A DNA stretch of 64,000 nucleotides from Chryseobacterium tructae (lineage in GTDB: Bacteria; Bacteroidota; Bacteroidia; Flavobacteriales; Weeksellaceae), in NCBI RefSeq assembly GCF_030409875.1, contig NZ_JAUFQR010000001.1, positions 992,001-1,056,000 on the forward strand, in the 5' to 3' direction. Positions 47,324 through 56,866 of this stretch are shown here, one piece after another. Position numbers and translations under genes: made by a program. Every line of letters starts with the position of its first letter. The first letter of the stretch is position 1. The notes beneath the pieces are model-generated. The model was not told the DNA's origin. It did no database searches and was given only the letters and a program-made list of their open reading frames with translations.

Positions 47324-48361
47324 ATGAAAAATCTAATTTTAATATTGGGTCTTCTGATATTATCTTCATGCCAGGGAAATAAAGAGAAGACTGAAACCGA
47401 TATTCCGTTAATCCCTATGTTTACCGAATTGCAAAATAAAGCAAAAGCTATATTTGGTGCTTTACCTGGCTTCGTGGATAATAAAATTAGCCCTATAAGT
47501 GACGAAAAAGTACTATTGGGAAAAGCATTGTATTTCGACCCTATTCTTTCAAAGAATGGAACCCAAAGTTGTAATACGTGCCATAATCTAAACACTTACG
47601 GAGTGGATAATAAAGCTTTTTCTCCTGGAGATGCTAAAGGTTCTGTAGGAGTAAGGAATTCACCTTCTACCTTGAATGCAGCGCTTCATACAGCACAATT
47701 TTGGGACGGAAGAGCAAAGTCTCTTGAAGAACAAGCTGGCAAACCTATTCTAAATCCCATAGAAATGGGAATTCCTGATGAGAATTTTGTTATTGAAAGA
47801 CTTAAGAAAAGTGAAAAGTATCAAAAAATGTTTGGCATTGCTTTTCCAAAAGATAAGAGTCCTATCAATTGGGAAAATCTTACCACTGCAATTGGAGCAT
47901 TTGAGAGAAAGCTAATAACTCCTTCCCGTTTTGATAAATACATTGAAGGAGATAATAATGCTTTAACGGATAAAGAAAAACATGGACTTCAAGACTTTAT
48001 TGATGTGGGATGTATTACTTGTCATACTGGTCCGGCTTTAGGAGGTAATTCTTTTCAGAAATTCGGAGTATATAAAGAATATTGGAAGGAAACTAAAAGT
48101 ACTAAAATTGATGAAGGCAAGTCGGTTATTAGTAAAAACGAGGCCGAAAAATATATGTTTAAAGTTCCGTCTTTGAGAAATGTTACTAAAACCTCACCTT
48201 ATTTTCATGATGGGAGCGTTACAGATTTGAAGGAAGTCATCAGGATAATGGGGAAAATACAATTGGATAAAGAATTAACATCAGAACAAGTCGATAATAT
48301 ATATGCTTTTTTTGAATCATTAAAAGGTGAAGTTAATCCTGAATTAGCAAAAGCACCCTAA
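47324..48361 (+). CDS. Di-haem cytochrome c peroxidase (CcpA/MauG family) lipoprotein
   Basis: A 345-residue protein: lipoprotein signal MKNLILILGLLILSSC with Cys16, then two haem-c sites, CNTCH near residue 84 and CITCH near 236. FWDGRAKSLEEQA and YFHDGSVTDLKEVIRIMG are family features around the peroxidatic haem and the C-terminus. It reduces hydrogen peroxide using electrons from periplasmic cytochromes, or oxidises other substrates as in MauG-like relatives. Lipidation would fix it to the periplasmic side. The role is inferred from the family. Confidence 0.92.
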   Translation: MKNLILILGLLILSSCQGNKEKTETDIPLIPMFTELQNKAKAIFGALPGFVDNKISPISDEKVLLGKALYFDPILSKNGTQSCNTCHNLNTYGVDNKAFSPGDAKGSVGVRNSPSTLNAALHTAQFWDGRAKSLEEQAGKPILNPIEMGIPDENFVIERLKKSEKYQKMFGIAFPKDKSPINWENLTTAIGAFERKLITPSRFDKYIEGDNNALTDKEKHGLQDFIDVGCITCHTGPALGGNSFQKFGVYKEYWKETKSTKIDEGKSVISKNEAEKYMFKVPSLRNVTKTSPYFHDGSVTDLKEVIRIMGKIQLDKELTSEQVDNIYAFFESLKGEVNPELAKAP

Positions 48362-48383
48362 TCTTTTAAGCAGATATTTTGTC

Positions 48384-48423
48384 AAAAATGATTCCTGAAT
48401 TCAGATGTTCAGGAATCATTTTT
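48384..48423 (+). terminator. Terminator after the di-haem peroxidase gene
   Basis: A 16-base perfect stem (48384-48399 with 48408-48423) with an 8-base loop and a T-rich end. Confidence 0.8.
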
Positions 48424-48436
48424 ATTTATTAATTAT

Positions 48437-48459
48437 TTAATGCAATAAAGTTGCGTTAA
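48437..48459. promoter_or_regulatory. Palindromic operator over the flavoprotein promoter
   Basis: TTAATGCAA (48437-48445) and TTGCGTTAA (48451-48459) are an inverted repeat, 8 of 9 bases matching, with a 5-base spacer. The right arm contains the -33 TTG, so a bound dimer would cover the promoter. Confidence 0.4.
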
Positions 48460-48480
48460 ATGATTTTTATTGTAATTTTG
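48451..48480 (+). promoter_or_regulatory. Promoter of the thioredoxin-reductase-like gene
   Basis: TTG (48451-48453), a 19-base spacer, then TAATTTTG (48473-48480): both Bacteroidota elements at the right distance. The start codon is at 48512. Confidence 0.65.
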
Positions 48481-48511
48481 TATATCAATAAATTATATCT
48501 CGACAGAAAGT

Positions 48512-49414
48512 ATGCAAAACAAAAAAATGGATGTTATTATCATAGGAGGGAGTTACTCCGGATTATCTGCAGCAATGGCATTGGGTAGATCTTTGAGAAA
48601 TGTGTTGATTATAGATCATGGAAAACCATGTAACAGACAGACTCCACATTCCCATAATTTTATTACTCATGATGGGAAGACTCCAAAAGAAATTACAGAG
48701 CTAGCCAGAAAAGATATTGAAAAATATAAGACGGTTCAGTTTTATGATGGTAAAGTGATAAGAATAGAAAAAAATGCAGATGTTTTTCGTGTTGAATTGT
48801 CTTCCGGTGAAGAGTTTTATGCTAAAAAAATCATCTTGGCTTCCGGAGTAAAAGATATGATGCCGGATATTCCAGGATTTTCAGAATGTTGGGGGATTTC
48901 TGTCATCCATTGTCCTTACTGTCATGGTTATGAAGTAAGAAATGAAATAACAGGCATTTTAGCAGACGGTGACTTAGCTTTTGAATTTTCAAAGTTGGTC
49001 TTTAATTTGACAAAAGAGCTCACCTTATTCACTAATGGGAAAACAAAGCTTACCCATGAACAGGTTGAAAAATTAAAACAGAATAAGATCAATCTTAATG
49101 AAGAAGAAATAGAGAAGATTGAACATGAAAATGGGTATATTCAAAAAGTAATTTTCAAAGATGGTAGCGTTGTGCCTTTAAAAGCCTTGTATGCAAAAAT
49201 TCCTTTTGAGCAGAATATTGATGTGTCAGAATTAGGCTGTGAGTTAACAGAATATAGATTTATCAAAGCAGATTTTATGCAGAAAACGTCTGTTCCCGGA
49301 GTTTTCGCTTGTGGAGATAATGTAACGATGATGAGGTCTGTAGCCAATGCCGTTGCACAAGGTAATTTAGCAGGAGCTGTTGTGAATAAAGAGCTTTCTG
49401 AAGAGGAGTTTTAA
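48512..49414 (+). CDS. Thioredoxin-reductase-like FAD oxidoreductase
   Basis: A 300-residue flavoprotein. The FAD site is VIIIGGSYSGLSAAMALG near 8-25, with the second FAD motif VFACGDNV near 270. The redox pair CPYCHGYEV at about 134-137 is that of thioredoxin-reductase relatives. The NADPH site is weak: the GGGDSA loop is replaced by ADGDLA, and the HRRxxFR phosphate-binding motif is missing. Such changes occur in relatives that use oxygen or other electron acceptors (GliT-like) or a non-NADPH donor. It is monocistronic with a palindrome over its promoter, so it is probably inducible. The substrate is unknown. Confidence 0.8.
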   Translation: MQNKKMDVIIIGGSYSGLSAAMALGRSLRNVLIIDHGKPCNRQTPHSHNFITHDGKTPKEITELARKDIEKYKTVQFYDGKVIRIEKNADVFRVELSSGEEFYAKKIILASGVKDMMPDIPGFSECWGISVIHCPYCHGYEVRNEITGILADGDLAFEFSKLVFNLTKELTLFTNGKTKLTHEQVEKLKQNKINLNEEEIEKIEHENGYIQKVIFKDGSVVPLKALYAKIPFEQNIDVSELGCELTEYRFIKADFMQKTSVPGVFACGDNVTMMRSVANAVAQGNLAGAVVNKELSEEEF

Positions 49415-49528
49415 AGATTTACCTTATACAATCTGAGGATATAAATGATTTGATTGTTTTTCCGTCTTTTCATTGTTTAGTGTTTAAAAATCATCCTTGT
49501 CAATACTAAAATCTCAACGAAAATTCCG

Positions 49529-49536
49529 TACATTTG
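49529..49536 (+). promoter_or_regulatory. glyA promoter -7 element
   Basis: TACATTTG matches TAnnTTTG exactly, 30 bases before the glyA ATG. The -33 is not clear. Confidence 0.55.
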
Positions 49537-49566
49537 GGGTGAAAAATTTCAAAAACTAAAAGTAAA

Positions 49567-50832
49567 ATGGATATTATTTTCGACCTGATTGAAAAGGAAA
49601 GACAAAGACAAGCCCATGGGTTAGAACTTATCGCATCAGAAAATTTTGTTTCTGAAAATGTGATGAAAGCAATGGGAAGTGTACTGACAAATAAATATGC
49701 TGAAGGCTATCCCGGGAAAAGATATTACGGAGGGTGTGAAGTGGTAGATGAGGTTGAAACATTAGCCATCAACAGAGCAAAAGAACTTTTCGGAGTAAAC
49801 TATGTGAACGTTCAGCCACATTCCGGATCTCAGGCAAATGCAGCCATTTATCTTGCAGTTTTGAAACCAGGAGATAAAATCATGGGAATGGACCTTTCAA
49901 TGGGAGGACACCTTACTCATGGTTCTGCAGTGAACTTCTCAGGAATTCAATATGAAGTAGTTTCTTACGGAGTAGAAAGAGAAACTGGCCTTATTGATTA
50001 CAATCAAATGAGAGAAGTTGCTTTAAGAGAAAGACCAAAAATGATGATTGCAGGATTCTCTGCTTATTCAAGAGACCTTGATTATGCTAAATACAGAGAG
50101 ATTGCAGACGAAATCGGAGCAACACTTTGGGCTGATATTGCTCACCCTGCAGGTTTAGTAGCTAAAGGATTATTGAATTCACCATTTGAGCACTGTCACG
50201 TTGTAACGACTACTACTCACAAGACTTTAAGAGGTCCTAGAGGGGGTATGATCATGATGGGGAAAGACTTTGAAAATACATATGGTCACAAAACTCCAAA
50301 AGGAGAAACGAAAATGATGAGCCAGGTATTGGATGGAGCTGTATTCCCAGGAATTCAAGGAGGCCCGTTAGAGCACGTAATTGCTGGTAAAGCAGTAGCA
50401 TTCGGAGAAGCTTTGGATGGTCAATTCGAAACATATGCAAAACAAGTTAAAGCTAATGCTCAGGCATTATCAAAAGCTATGATCGACAAAGGATTTGATA
50501 TTGTAAGCGGAGGTACAGATAACCACCTGATGTTGGTTGATCTTAGAAATAAAGGTGTAAACGGTAAAGAAACGGAAAAGGCATTAGTACTTGCTGATAT
50601 TACATGTAACAAAAACATGGTTCCTTTCGATGACAAATCTCCATTTACAACCTCTGGTATCAGACTAGGTACGGCTGCTATTACAACAAGAGGACTTAAA
50701 GAAAACGATATGGAAACTATTGCAGGATTGATTTCTGAAGTAGTGGATAATATCAAAAATGAAGAAGTTCTTGCCTCTGTAAGAAAGAATGTTAATGAAT
50801 TAATGGAAGGAAAAGCATTATTCAACTATTAA
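49567..50832 (+). CDS. glyA: Serine hydroxymethyltransferase
   Basis: A 421-residue PLP enzyme that converts serine and tetrahydrofolate to glycine and methylene-THF. Lys219 in [15 protein letters not shown] is the PLP-bound residue. [10 protein letters not shown] near 24 and YPGKRYYGG near 48-56 hold substrate contacts, and [10 protein letters not shown] near 190 is the PLP-phosphate region. Length is normal and no residue is missing. It probably forms its own transcript and is followed by recX. Confidence 0.97.
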   Translation: MDIIFDLIEKERQRQAHGLELIASENFVSENVMKAMGSVLTNKYAEGYPGKRYYGGCEVVDEVETLAINRAKELFGVNYVNVQPHSGSQANAAIYLAVLKPGDKIMGMDLSMGGHLTHGSAVNFSGIQYEVVSYGVERETGLIDYNQMREVALRERPKMMIAGFSAYSRDLDYAKYREIADEIGATLWADIAHPAGLVAKGLLNSPFEHCHVVTTTTHKTLRGPRGGMIMMGKDFENTYGHKTPKGETKMMSQVLDGAVFPGIQGGPLEHVIAGKAVAFGEALDGQFETYAKQVKANAQALSKAMIDKGFDIVSGGTDNHLMLVDLRNKGVNGKETEKALVLADITCNKNMVPFDDKSPFTTSGIRLGTAAITTRGLKENDMETIAGLISEVVDNIKNEEVLASVRKNVNELMEGKALFNY

Positions 50833-50888
50833 TATATAGTATAATATAAGATAAAGAATGGGCGAGAGCTCATTCTTTTTTTATTGAT

Positions 50889-51347
50889 ATGGAAAAGAAA
50901 TCTTTTACTTTTGATGAAATTAAACAGAAACTGGTAAGCTATTGTGTGTATCAGGATCGATGTCATGCCGAAGTGGAACAGAAAATGAGGGAATTTTTGC
51001 TGATTGATGAAGCAAAAGAAGAAATTATTCTTTACCTTATGAAAGAGAATTATCTCAATGAAGAAAGGTTTACGAGAAGTTATATCCGAGGCAAGTTTTA
51101 CATCAAACATTGGGGGCGAAACAAGATTAAAATGAATCTTAAACAGAAGCAAATCTCTGATAAACTGATCAGTATGTGTTTTGATGAAATATATGAAGAC
51201 GATTATATCAAAACCATCACAAGGATTTATGAAGATTATTCTTCCAAACAAAAAGGACTTCAGGAATATCAGAAAAAATCAAAGACCATAAAATATTTGA
51301 TGAGTAGAGGCTTTGAATATGAGAAAATAAATGATATTTTTGACTGA
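50889..51347 (+). CDS. recX: RecX regulatory protein
   Basis: A 152-residue all-helical RecX. YCVYQDRCHAEVEQKM near 18-33 is the first repeat, and LNEERFTRSYIRGKF near 57-71 is the signature. Length is typical. RecX binds RecA filaments and dampens their activity. It is 57 bases after glyA, perhaps cotranscribed. recA is not in this window. Confidence 0.85.
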   Translation: MEKKSFTFDEIKQKLVSYCVYQDRCHAEVEQKMREFLLIDEAKEEIILYLMKENYLNEERFTRSYIRGKFYIKHWGRNKIKMNLKQKQISDKLISMCFDEIYEDDYIKTITRIYEDYSSKQKGLQEYQKKSKTIKYLMSRGFEYEKINDIFD

Positions 51348-51654
51348 AATGTTGATAAATTAAAAAGACTAGCTGTTTTTAGAACTGATAAAAAGGAAAG
51401 ATAAATTTTTATAAAGAAGAGTGTATTGATTGTAAATTTCACCCTCTGCTGAGTTTTTATGGTATGATTTTTGTCAATCAATTGCTCTATCGACTGACTT
51501 GTAATAATTTCAGAAAATAGTTAAACATCAAATTTATTTTTGATTTCAGTAACGGAATAGAATTTTATTTTATTTTTGCATAATTGTATCGAAATTATCA
51601 TTGGTGGATAATTGGATCTTACACTAATTAAAAATATGGACACAAATATAGACA
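51348..51654. other. Leader region of the capsule operon
   Basis: 307 bases without a convincing gene. It holds the promoter element at 51571 and an 11-codon open frame at 51636-51671 (MDTNIDNVQFS) that overlaps the first capsule gene. The frame may be a leader peptide or chance. No clear hairpin with a T run is seen. Confidence 0.4.
51571..51578 (+). promoter_or_regulatory. Candidate capsule operon promoter
   Basis: TATTTTTG matches TAnnTTTG exactly. A start near 51585 would leave a leader of about 70 bases. No TTG -33 at 19-21 bases is seen. Confidence 0.45.
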
Positions 51655-53583
51655 ATGTACAATTCTCTTAGAAAAAAAATATTTGGAGGGGATAATATTG
51701 TCAATCTCTCAGACGTAAGATATCTTCCTAGATGGATAATACTTGTAATAGATATTATTATTCTGGTTATATCTTTATTTCTTTCTACTTACATTATAGA
51801 AAAAATTACCCAAAAGGAATTTGTTTATCATGAAGATAAAAGCATTGTGTTTGCTTTTATTATTATGGTAAATACATTCTTTATGTATATATTTAAAACA
51901 TATGCGGGGATTATAAGACACTCTACCTTTATAGATTTGTTTAAGCTTCTTATATCATGTTTCTGTACAATGTTTGTTGTTGCTACAATCAATGTGGCTT
52001 ATTTTTGGACAACAGGTGGAAAGTTTATTCTAACTCCTTATCTTGTTTTGTACTTTGTAATCTCTTTTATGGGATTGTTTTTATTCCGATTATATGTGAA
52101 GGAATTTTTTCACATTGTAAGAGAATATAGAAGAAGTGCGTTGAAAAAAAGAATATTAGTACTTGGAATTGATGAGCAATCTATTGCTATCGCAAGAGCT
52201 ATTCTTGATAATCCTAATCTACCTTATCAGGTGGTTGGCTTTTTGACCCAGAGAACTGACTCTAAAAGAGCTTCGCTTCTCGGTAAGCCTATCTATGGAA
52301 AAGAAAAGATTGAAAATAGTACTAAAGATGATCTTGTTATTGATGGAGTAATCATTGTAAAAGAAATGATGGCTAAGGATGAAATGAACTCTTGGGTTAA
52401 TTTATTCTTGGAAAAAGATTTGAATGTATTCAAAGCTCCATCCGTTCAAAAATTAAGAGATAGTGATTTAGGTGGTTCAATAAGAAATCTTCAAATTGAA
52501 GATTTACTTAATAGAAAACCAATTAAAATCGAAAATGAGGAAGTTAAAAGCAGGCATTTTGGTAAGAATGTACTGGTAACAGGCGGTGCTGGCTCTATCG
52601 GAAGCGAAATTGTTCGCCAAGTTGCTCAGTTTACCCCGTCCTTAATTGTTGTTCTTGACCAGGCTGAAACTCCATTATATGACATTGAACTTGAAATGAA
52701 GGAAAAATTTCCTCATATAAGGTTTAAGTTTGTTCTGGCTGACGTATCCAATATGAATAGAGTGGAAACGTTATTTCAAACCTATAATTTTTCAATGGTG
52801 TACCATGCAGCAGCTTATAAACATGTGCCGTTGGTTGAAGATAATCCTAATGAAGCGATTCGTGTAAATGTTTTGGGATCAAAGAATATAGCACTTTTAT
52901 CAAGCAGATACAAGGTGAATAGATTTGTAATGATCTCTACAGACAAAGCCGTTAATCCTACAAATGTAATGGGAGCATCAAAAAGAGCTGCCGAATTATT
53001 TGTACAATCTCTGCAACATGCCGAAGGAAATATAACAAAATTCATTACCACCAGATTTGGAAATGTTTTAGGATCAAACGGTTCGGTTATTCCTCATTTT
53101 AAAAAGCAAATTGAAGCAGGTGGCCCTGTTACTATAACCCATCCTGATATTGTTAGGTATTTTATGACAATTCCAGAAGCTTGTGAACTTGTTCTACAGG
53201 CTGGAACCATGGGGCAAGGAGGTGAAATATTTGTTTTTGATATGGGCGAACCTGTTAAGATTTTAGATTTAGCCAACAGGATGATAAAATTATCAGGATT
53301 TGAGCCTAATATTGATATAAAAATTATTTACACCGGATTGAGACCCGGAGAGAAGTTATACGAAGAGTTGCTAAGTGATAATGCAAAAACTCTTCCTACA
53401 CACAATGAAAAAATTATGATCTCCAAAGATCCGGCAATGTCCTTTGAAGAAATAGATAATCTGATCCATCTCATTACAGAAGCTTCTATTATGAAAGAGA
53501 AAGTAGAGGTTGTGAAAATTTTGAAATTAATAGTTCCTGAATTTAGAAGTAATAATTCTATTTATGAGGTTCTGGATAAGTAA
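51655..53583 (+). CDS. CapD/WbpM-like nucleotide-sugar dehydratase, membrane-bound
   Basis: A 642-residue protein. The first 150 residues contain four hydrophobic segments. Residues 165-285 form a first Rossmann domain (RILVLGIDEQSIAIARAI), and from about 302 an SDR domain begins with NVLVTGGAGSIGSEIV, the NAD(P)-binding GxxGxxG. Next come YHAAAYKHVPLVEDNP and RFVMISTDKAVNPTNVMGASKR. The SxxK-type catalytic site here lacks the usual Tyr, with Met as in CapD/WbpM enzymes. It is a UDP-GlcNAc 4,6-dehydratase or epimerase that makes precursors of deoxy-amino sugars. First gene of the capsule operon. Confidence 0.9.
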   Translation: MYNSLRKKIFGGDNIVNLSDVRYLPRWIILVIDIIILVISLFLSTYIIEKITQKEFVYHEDKSIVFAFIIMVNTFFMYIFKTYAGIIRHSTFIDLFKLLISCFCTMFVVATINVAYFWTTGGKFILTPYLVLYFVISFMGLFLFRLYVKEFFHIVREYRRSALKKRILVLGIDEQSIAIARAILDNPNLPYQVVGFLTQRTDSKRASLLGKPIYGKEKIENSTKDDLVIDGVIIVKEMMAKDEMNSWVNLFLEKDLNVFKAPSVQKLRDSDLGGSIRNLQIEDLLNRKPIKIENEEVKSRHFGKNVLVTGGAGSIGSEIVRQVAQFTPSLIVVLDQAETPLYDIELEMKEKFPHIRFKFVLADVSNMNRVETLFQTYNFSMVYHAAAYKHVPLVEDNPNEAIRVNVLGSKNIALLSSRYKVNRFVMISTDKAVNPTNVMGASKRAAELFVQSLQHAEGNITKFITTRFGNVLGSNGSVIPHFKKQIEAGGPVTITHPDIVRYFMTIPEACELVLQAGTMGQGGEIFVFDMGEPVKILDLANRMIKLSGFEPNIDIKIIYTGLRPGEKLYEELLSDNAKTLPTHNEKIMISKDPAMSFEEIDNLIHLITEASIMKEKVEVVKILKLIVPEFRSNNSIYEVLDK

Positions 53584-53628
53584 GAAAAGAAGAAAAATAT
53601 AAATGTATATTTGTACAATTTAAAAAAT

Positions 53629-54447
53629 ATGAAGGGAAAAATATTGGCAATATTTTTGGCATTAACACTAGTTTCCTGTAAAGTAAACCAAACTAGGCCA
53701 AATGACTTGAACTATATGCAAAATATAGAGAAAGTTGCTATAGAAGCATCAGAAAAAAATTCTAAACCTACAATACAAGCAGGTGATCAAATGATTATTT
53801 TGATCACAGCAAAAGATATGGATGTAGTAAGACCGTTTAATCAAAATTACTCATCATCAGAACTTGTACAAAGTAATACATTGGCAGGAGGAAATACACC
53901 AAACCAAGGTATGGTGACGGTCTCAGGCCCTACTTATATTGTAGATGCTAATGGTAATATAGATTTTCCAATCTTGGGAAAAATAGATACTTCAGATAAA
54001 ACATTAGTTCAGTTCAAGGAAGAACTTAAACAAAGAATGACTAAATACATTATTGATCCAACAGTTAATGTTAGATTAGTAAACTTCAAAGTTACGGTTT
54101 TGGGAGAGGTAAATAGACAAGGTGATTATGTAATATCTAATGGGCAAGGGACTATTTTAAATGCATTGGGACTAGCAGGAGATCTTACGATGTATGGAAA
54201 AAGAGATGATGTTTTGGTTGTCAGAACAGAAAATGGTCAGGTTACCCATGGAAAAGTAAACTTACGAGATGCTAATTTGATCAACTCACCATACTATCAT
54301 CTTAAACAAGGAGATGCAATCATAGTGGCATCTACCAATACTAAAGATCTTACAGCGAAACAAAATCCTAACACAGGACTTTACCTAACTGCAGCTTCTA
54401 TTGCTATTACCGCAGTAGCAGTTGTCGTAAGTTTAATCAAGAAGTAA
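53629..54447 (+). CDS. wza: Wza-like polysaccharide export lipoprotein
   Basis: A 272-residue lipoprotein. I start at 53629 (MKGKILAIFLALTLVSC, lipid cysteine near 17), since the ATG six codons earlier adds only polar residues. The poly_export domain covers about 45-160 (GDQMIILITAKDMDVVRPF, then TYIVDANGNIDFPILGKI). The SLBB domain follows (KVTVLGEVNRQGDYVISNGQ, TILNALGLAGDLTMYGKRDDV). A C-terminal hydrophobic helix (TAASIAITAVAVVVSLI) is the alpha-barrel part. It makes the outer-membrane export channel with Wzc below. Confidence 0.92.
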   Translation: MKGKILAIFLALTLVSCKVNQTRPNDLNYMQNIEKVAIEASEKNSKPTIQAGDQMIILITAKDMDVVRPFNQNYSSSELVQSNTLAGGNTPNQGMVTVSGPTYIVDANGNIDFPILGKIDTSDKTLVQFKEELKQRMTKYIIDPTVNVRLVNFKVTVLGEVNRQGDYVISNGQGTILNALGLAGDLTMYGKRDDVLVVRTENGQVTHGKVNLRDANLINSPYYHLKQGDAIIVASTNTKDLTAKQNPNTGLYLTAASIAITAVAVVVSLIKK

Positions 54448-54455
54448 AATAATTA

Positions 54456-56866
54456 ATGGACAATCAGAGTTTTCACCAATCAGAAGAAAAGAAAAGTATC
54501 CTTGATAATTTAGATATAAAAGAAATTATTAAACCATATGTAAGAAGATGGCCATGGTTCATTGTAACATCAATTATAGCCGTTATAATTGGGTTTGTTG
54601 CACTAAATTCATGACTCCTATATATAACGTTCAGACAACAGTTCTTATAAAAGATGCTAAAAGTTCTTCACCTGCAGTTTCACCTACAGATTTAGGTGTT
54701 TTACCTGATTTATCTAGTTTTGGTGGCTTGAAAACCAATAGTATTGCCAATGAAATAGAAATACTAAAATCTAAAAAGCTAATGAGAGATGTTGTCATTA
54801 GCCAGAATCTTCAAACTAATATCATTGCTAAAGGTAAAGTGAGAAATTTCGAACTTTACAAAGAAACTTCTCCTATTGAAGTAAAAGTTATCAATGAAAA
54901 GAAAGACTTTGTATCATCCACTGAAACAGGAGTTGTAAAGTTGAATATTGAAGGAGATAAGCTAACGCTGAATTTGAACAAGCCTGAGAAACAGATCATT
55001 TCAGGATTTGGGAAAACAATCAGTCTCCCGTATGCCAACATTATTATAGTTAAGAATAAAAAATTTGATCCAACATCTATTAAAGATATAGATGTTAAGA
55101 ATTTGGAACTGTTTATCTCGTCAATTGAAACTAAAACCAATAGCTTACAATCTGATCTTGAGGTTAATTTGGTAAACAAGGATGCTACAGTTGTGAAGTT
55201 GGAAATGAAATATCCACAAATTAGTAAAACAGAGGATATTCTTAATTCGTTGATTATAGCATACAACATGGATGCCATTGTAGATAAAAACTCAGAGTCT
55301 AAAAAGACCCTGGATTTTATCGAAGATAGAATTAAAAAATTGTCTGTAGAACTTGGACAAGTTGAAAATCAGAAAGAAAGCTTTAAATCACAAAATAATC
55401 TTACAGATCTTGAAACTGAAGCTAAAATTAATCTTCAAAGCTCAGCAGAAGCAAGAGCAAAACAATTGGAGGTGGATGCTCAACTTGAACTTACAAATTC
55501 TTTAGTTAATTTTGTATCAAAACAAGGACAGTATCAGGTTTTACCTTCTAATGTGGGGCTTAATAATGCTGATGCTACAGCAGGAATTACTTCTTATAAT
55601 CAACTGATTATACATAGAAATCGATTATTGGAATCAGCAACAACAGAAAACCCTGCCGTTATTGATGTAACGAAGCAAATTAATGCAATGCGTACTTCAA
55701 TAATGCAAAGTCTACAAAGAAATAAAACAGGTTTAGAACTTGCAAGAAATGAATATGTAGGAGAACAAAATAAGGTTTCAAGTAAGATTTCGAAGTTACC
55801 ATCTATAGAGAAAATATTCAGAGGTATTGAAAGACAACAACAAATTAAAGAAAATCTATACCTTTTATTACTACAAAAAAGAGAAGAGACTGCAATCGCA
55901 CAATCTATCACAGCTCCTAAGGCTAGAGTAATAGATACAGCATATGCTTCTAATGTTCCTGTTGCTCCTAAGAAAAATATAATTTTAGCTGTAGCTTTCC
56001 TTATAGGACTAGTTATTCCTTTTATTATCATTTATTTAATAGAGTTACTGAACGATAAGATTACCACTAAACATGATTTGGAGAAATTGATCCATGCTCC
56101 TGTAATTGCAGAATTGCCAAGCCTTGAAAAAGGAGATTCTGAAGTGGTTAGAATGAATGATATTACGCCTATGGCAGAAGCATTTAGGATTTTGATTACC
56201 AATATGAATTTCATGCTTCCTAAAACTAAGAGCAAGGGAAAAGTGATTTTTGTTACTTCTACTGTAAAAGGAGAAGGGAAAACTTTTACCTCTGTAAACT
56301 TGGCTTTAACATTGGCTAATCCAAAGAAAAAAGTAATTATCATAGGATCAGATATTAGAAATCCTCAGTTACAGAGATATAACCCTGCGAGAAAAGGATT
56401 AATGGGACTTACAGAATATCTTTATTCGGATAAGACAAAACTAGAAGATGTTATTCATGTTTCAACTTTTAATCCATACCTTGATGTTATTTATTCAGGG
56501 ATGATACCTCCTAATCCTACTGAGTTATTGTCTAATGGACGTTATGAAATACTCCTTGATGAACTTAAAACGAAATATGATTATATCATTTTAGATACAG
56601 CACCATTATTATTAGTAACTGATACGTTCCTGATTGCTGAACTTGCGGATGCTACATTATATGTATCAAGATCTAAGTATACAGAAAAAGCATTGACTGA
56701 ATTTGCAAACAATAATATCGACCAGAAAAAAATTAATAATGTAGGGTTTGTATTAAATGATGTAAGTAGAGAAAATTTAGGTTACAGTAACAAATATGGC
56801 TATGGATATAACAATGTAGAAGAAAAAAGCCTATTTCAAAAAATTAAAAACCTGTTCACAAAATAG
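54456..56866 (+). CDS. wzc: Wzc-like tyrosine autokinase, one frameshift in this sequence
   Basis: About 803 residues when repaired, nine bases after wza. After a cytosolic N-terminus ([14 protein letters not shown]) and a first TM helix ([16 protein letters not shown]), the Wzz domain and coiled coil fill residues 60-480. The second TM is near 510 ([17 protein letters not shown]). The C-terminal kinase has Walker A' TVKGEGKT, Walker B ([11 protein letters not shown]) and a Tyr-rich tail ([10 protein letters not shown]) for autophosphorylation. The break at 54605-54607 is fixed by one A, giving [17 protein letters not shown]. Wzc controls chain length and opens Wza. Confidence 0.9.

Noticed and set aside
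51636..51671. An 11-codon leader peptide before the capsule genes
   Set aside because: It overlaps the first capsule gene's start in another frame and has no codon pattern suggesting attenuation. Probably chance.
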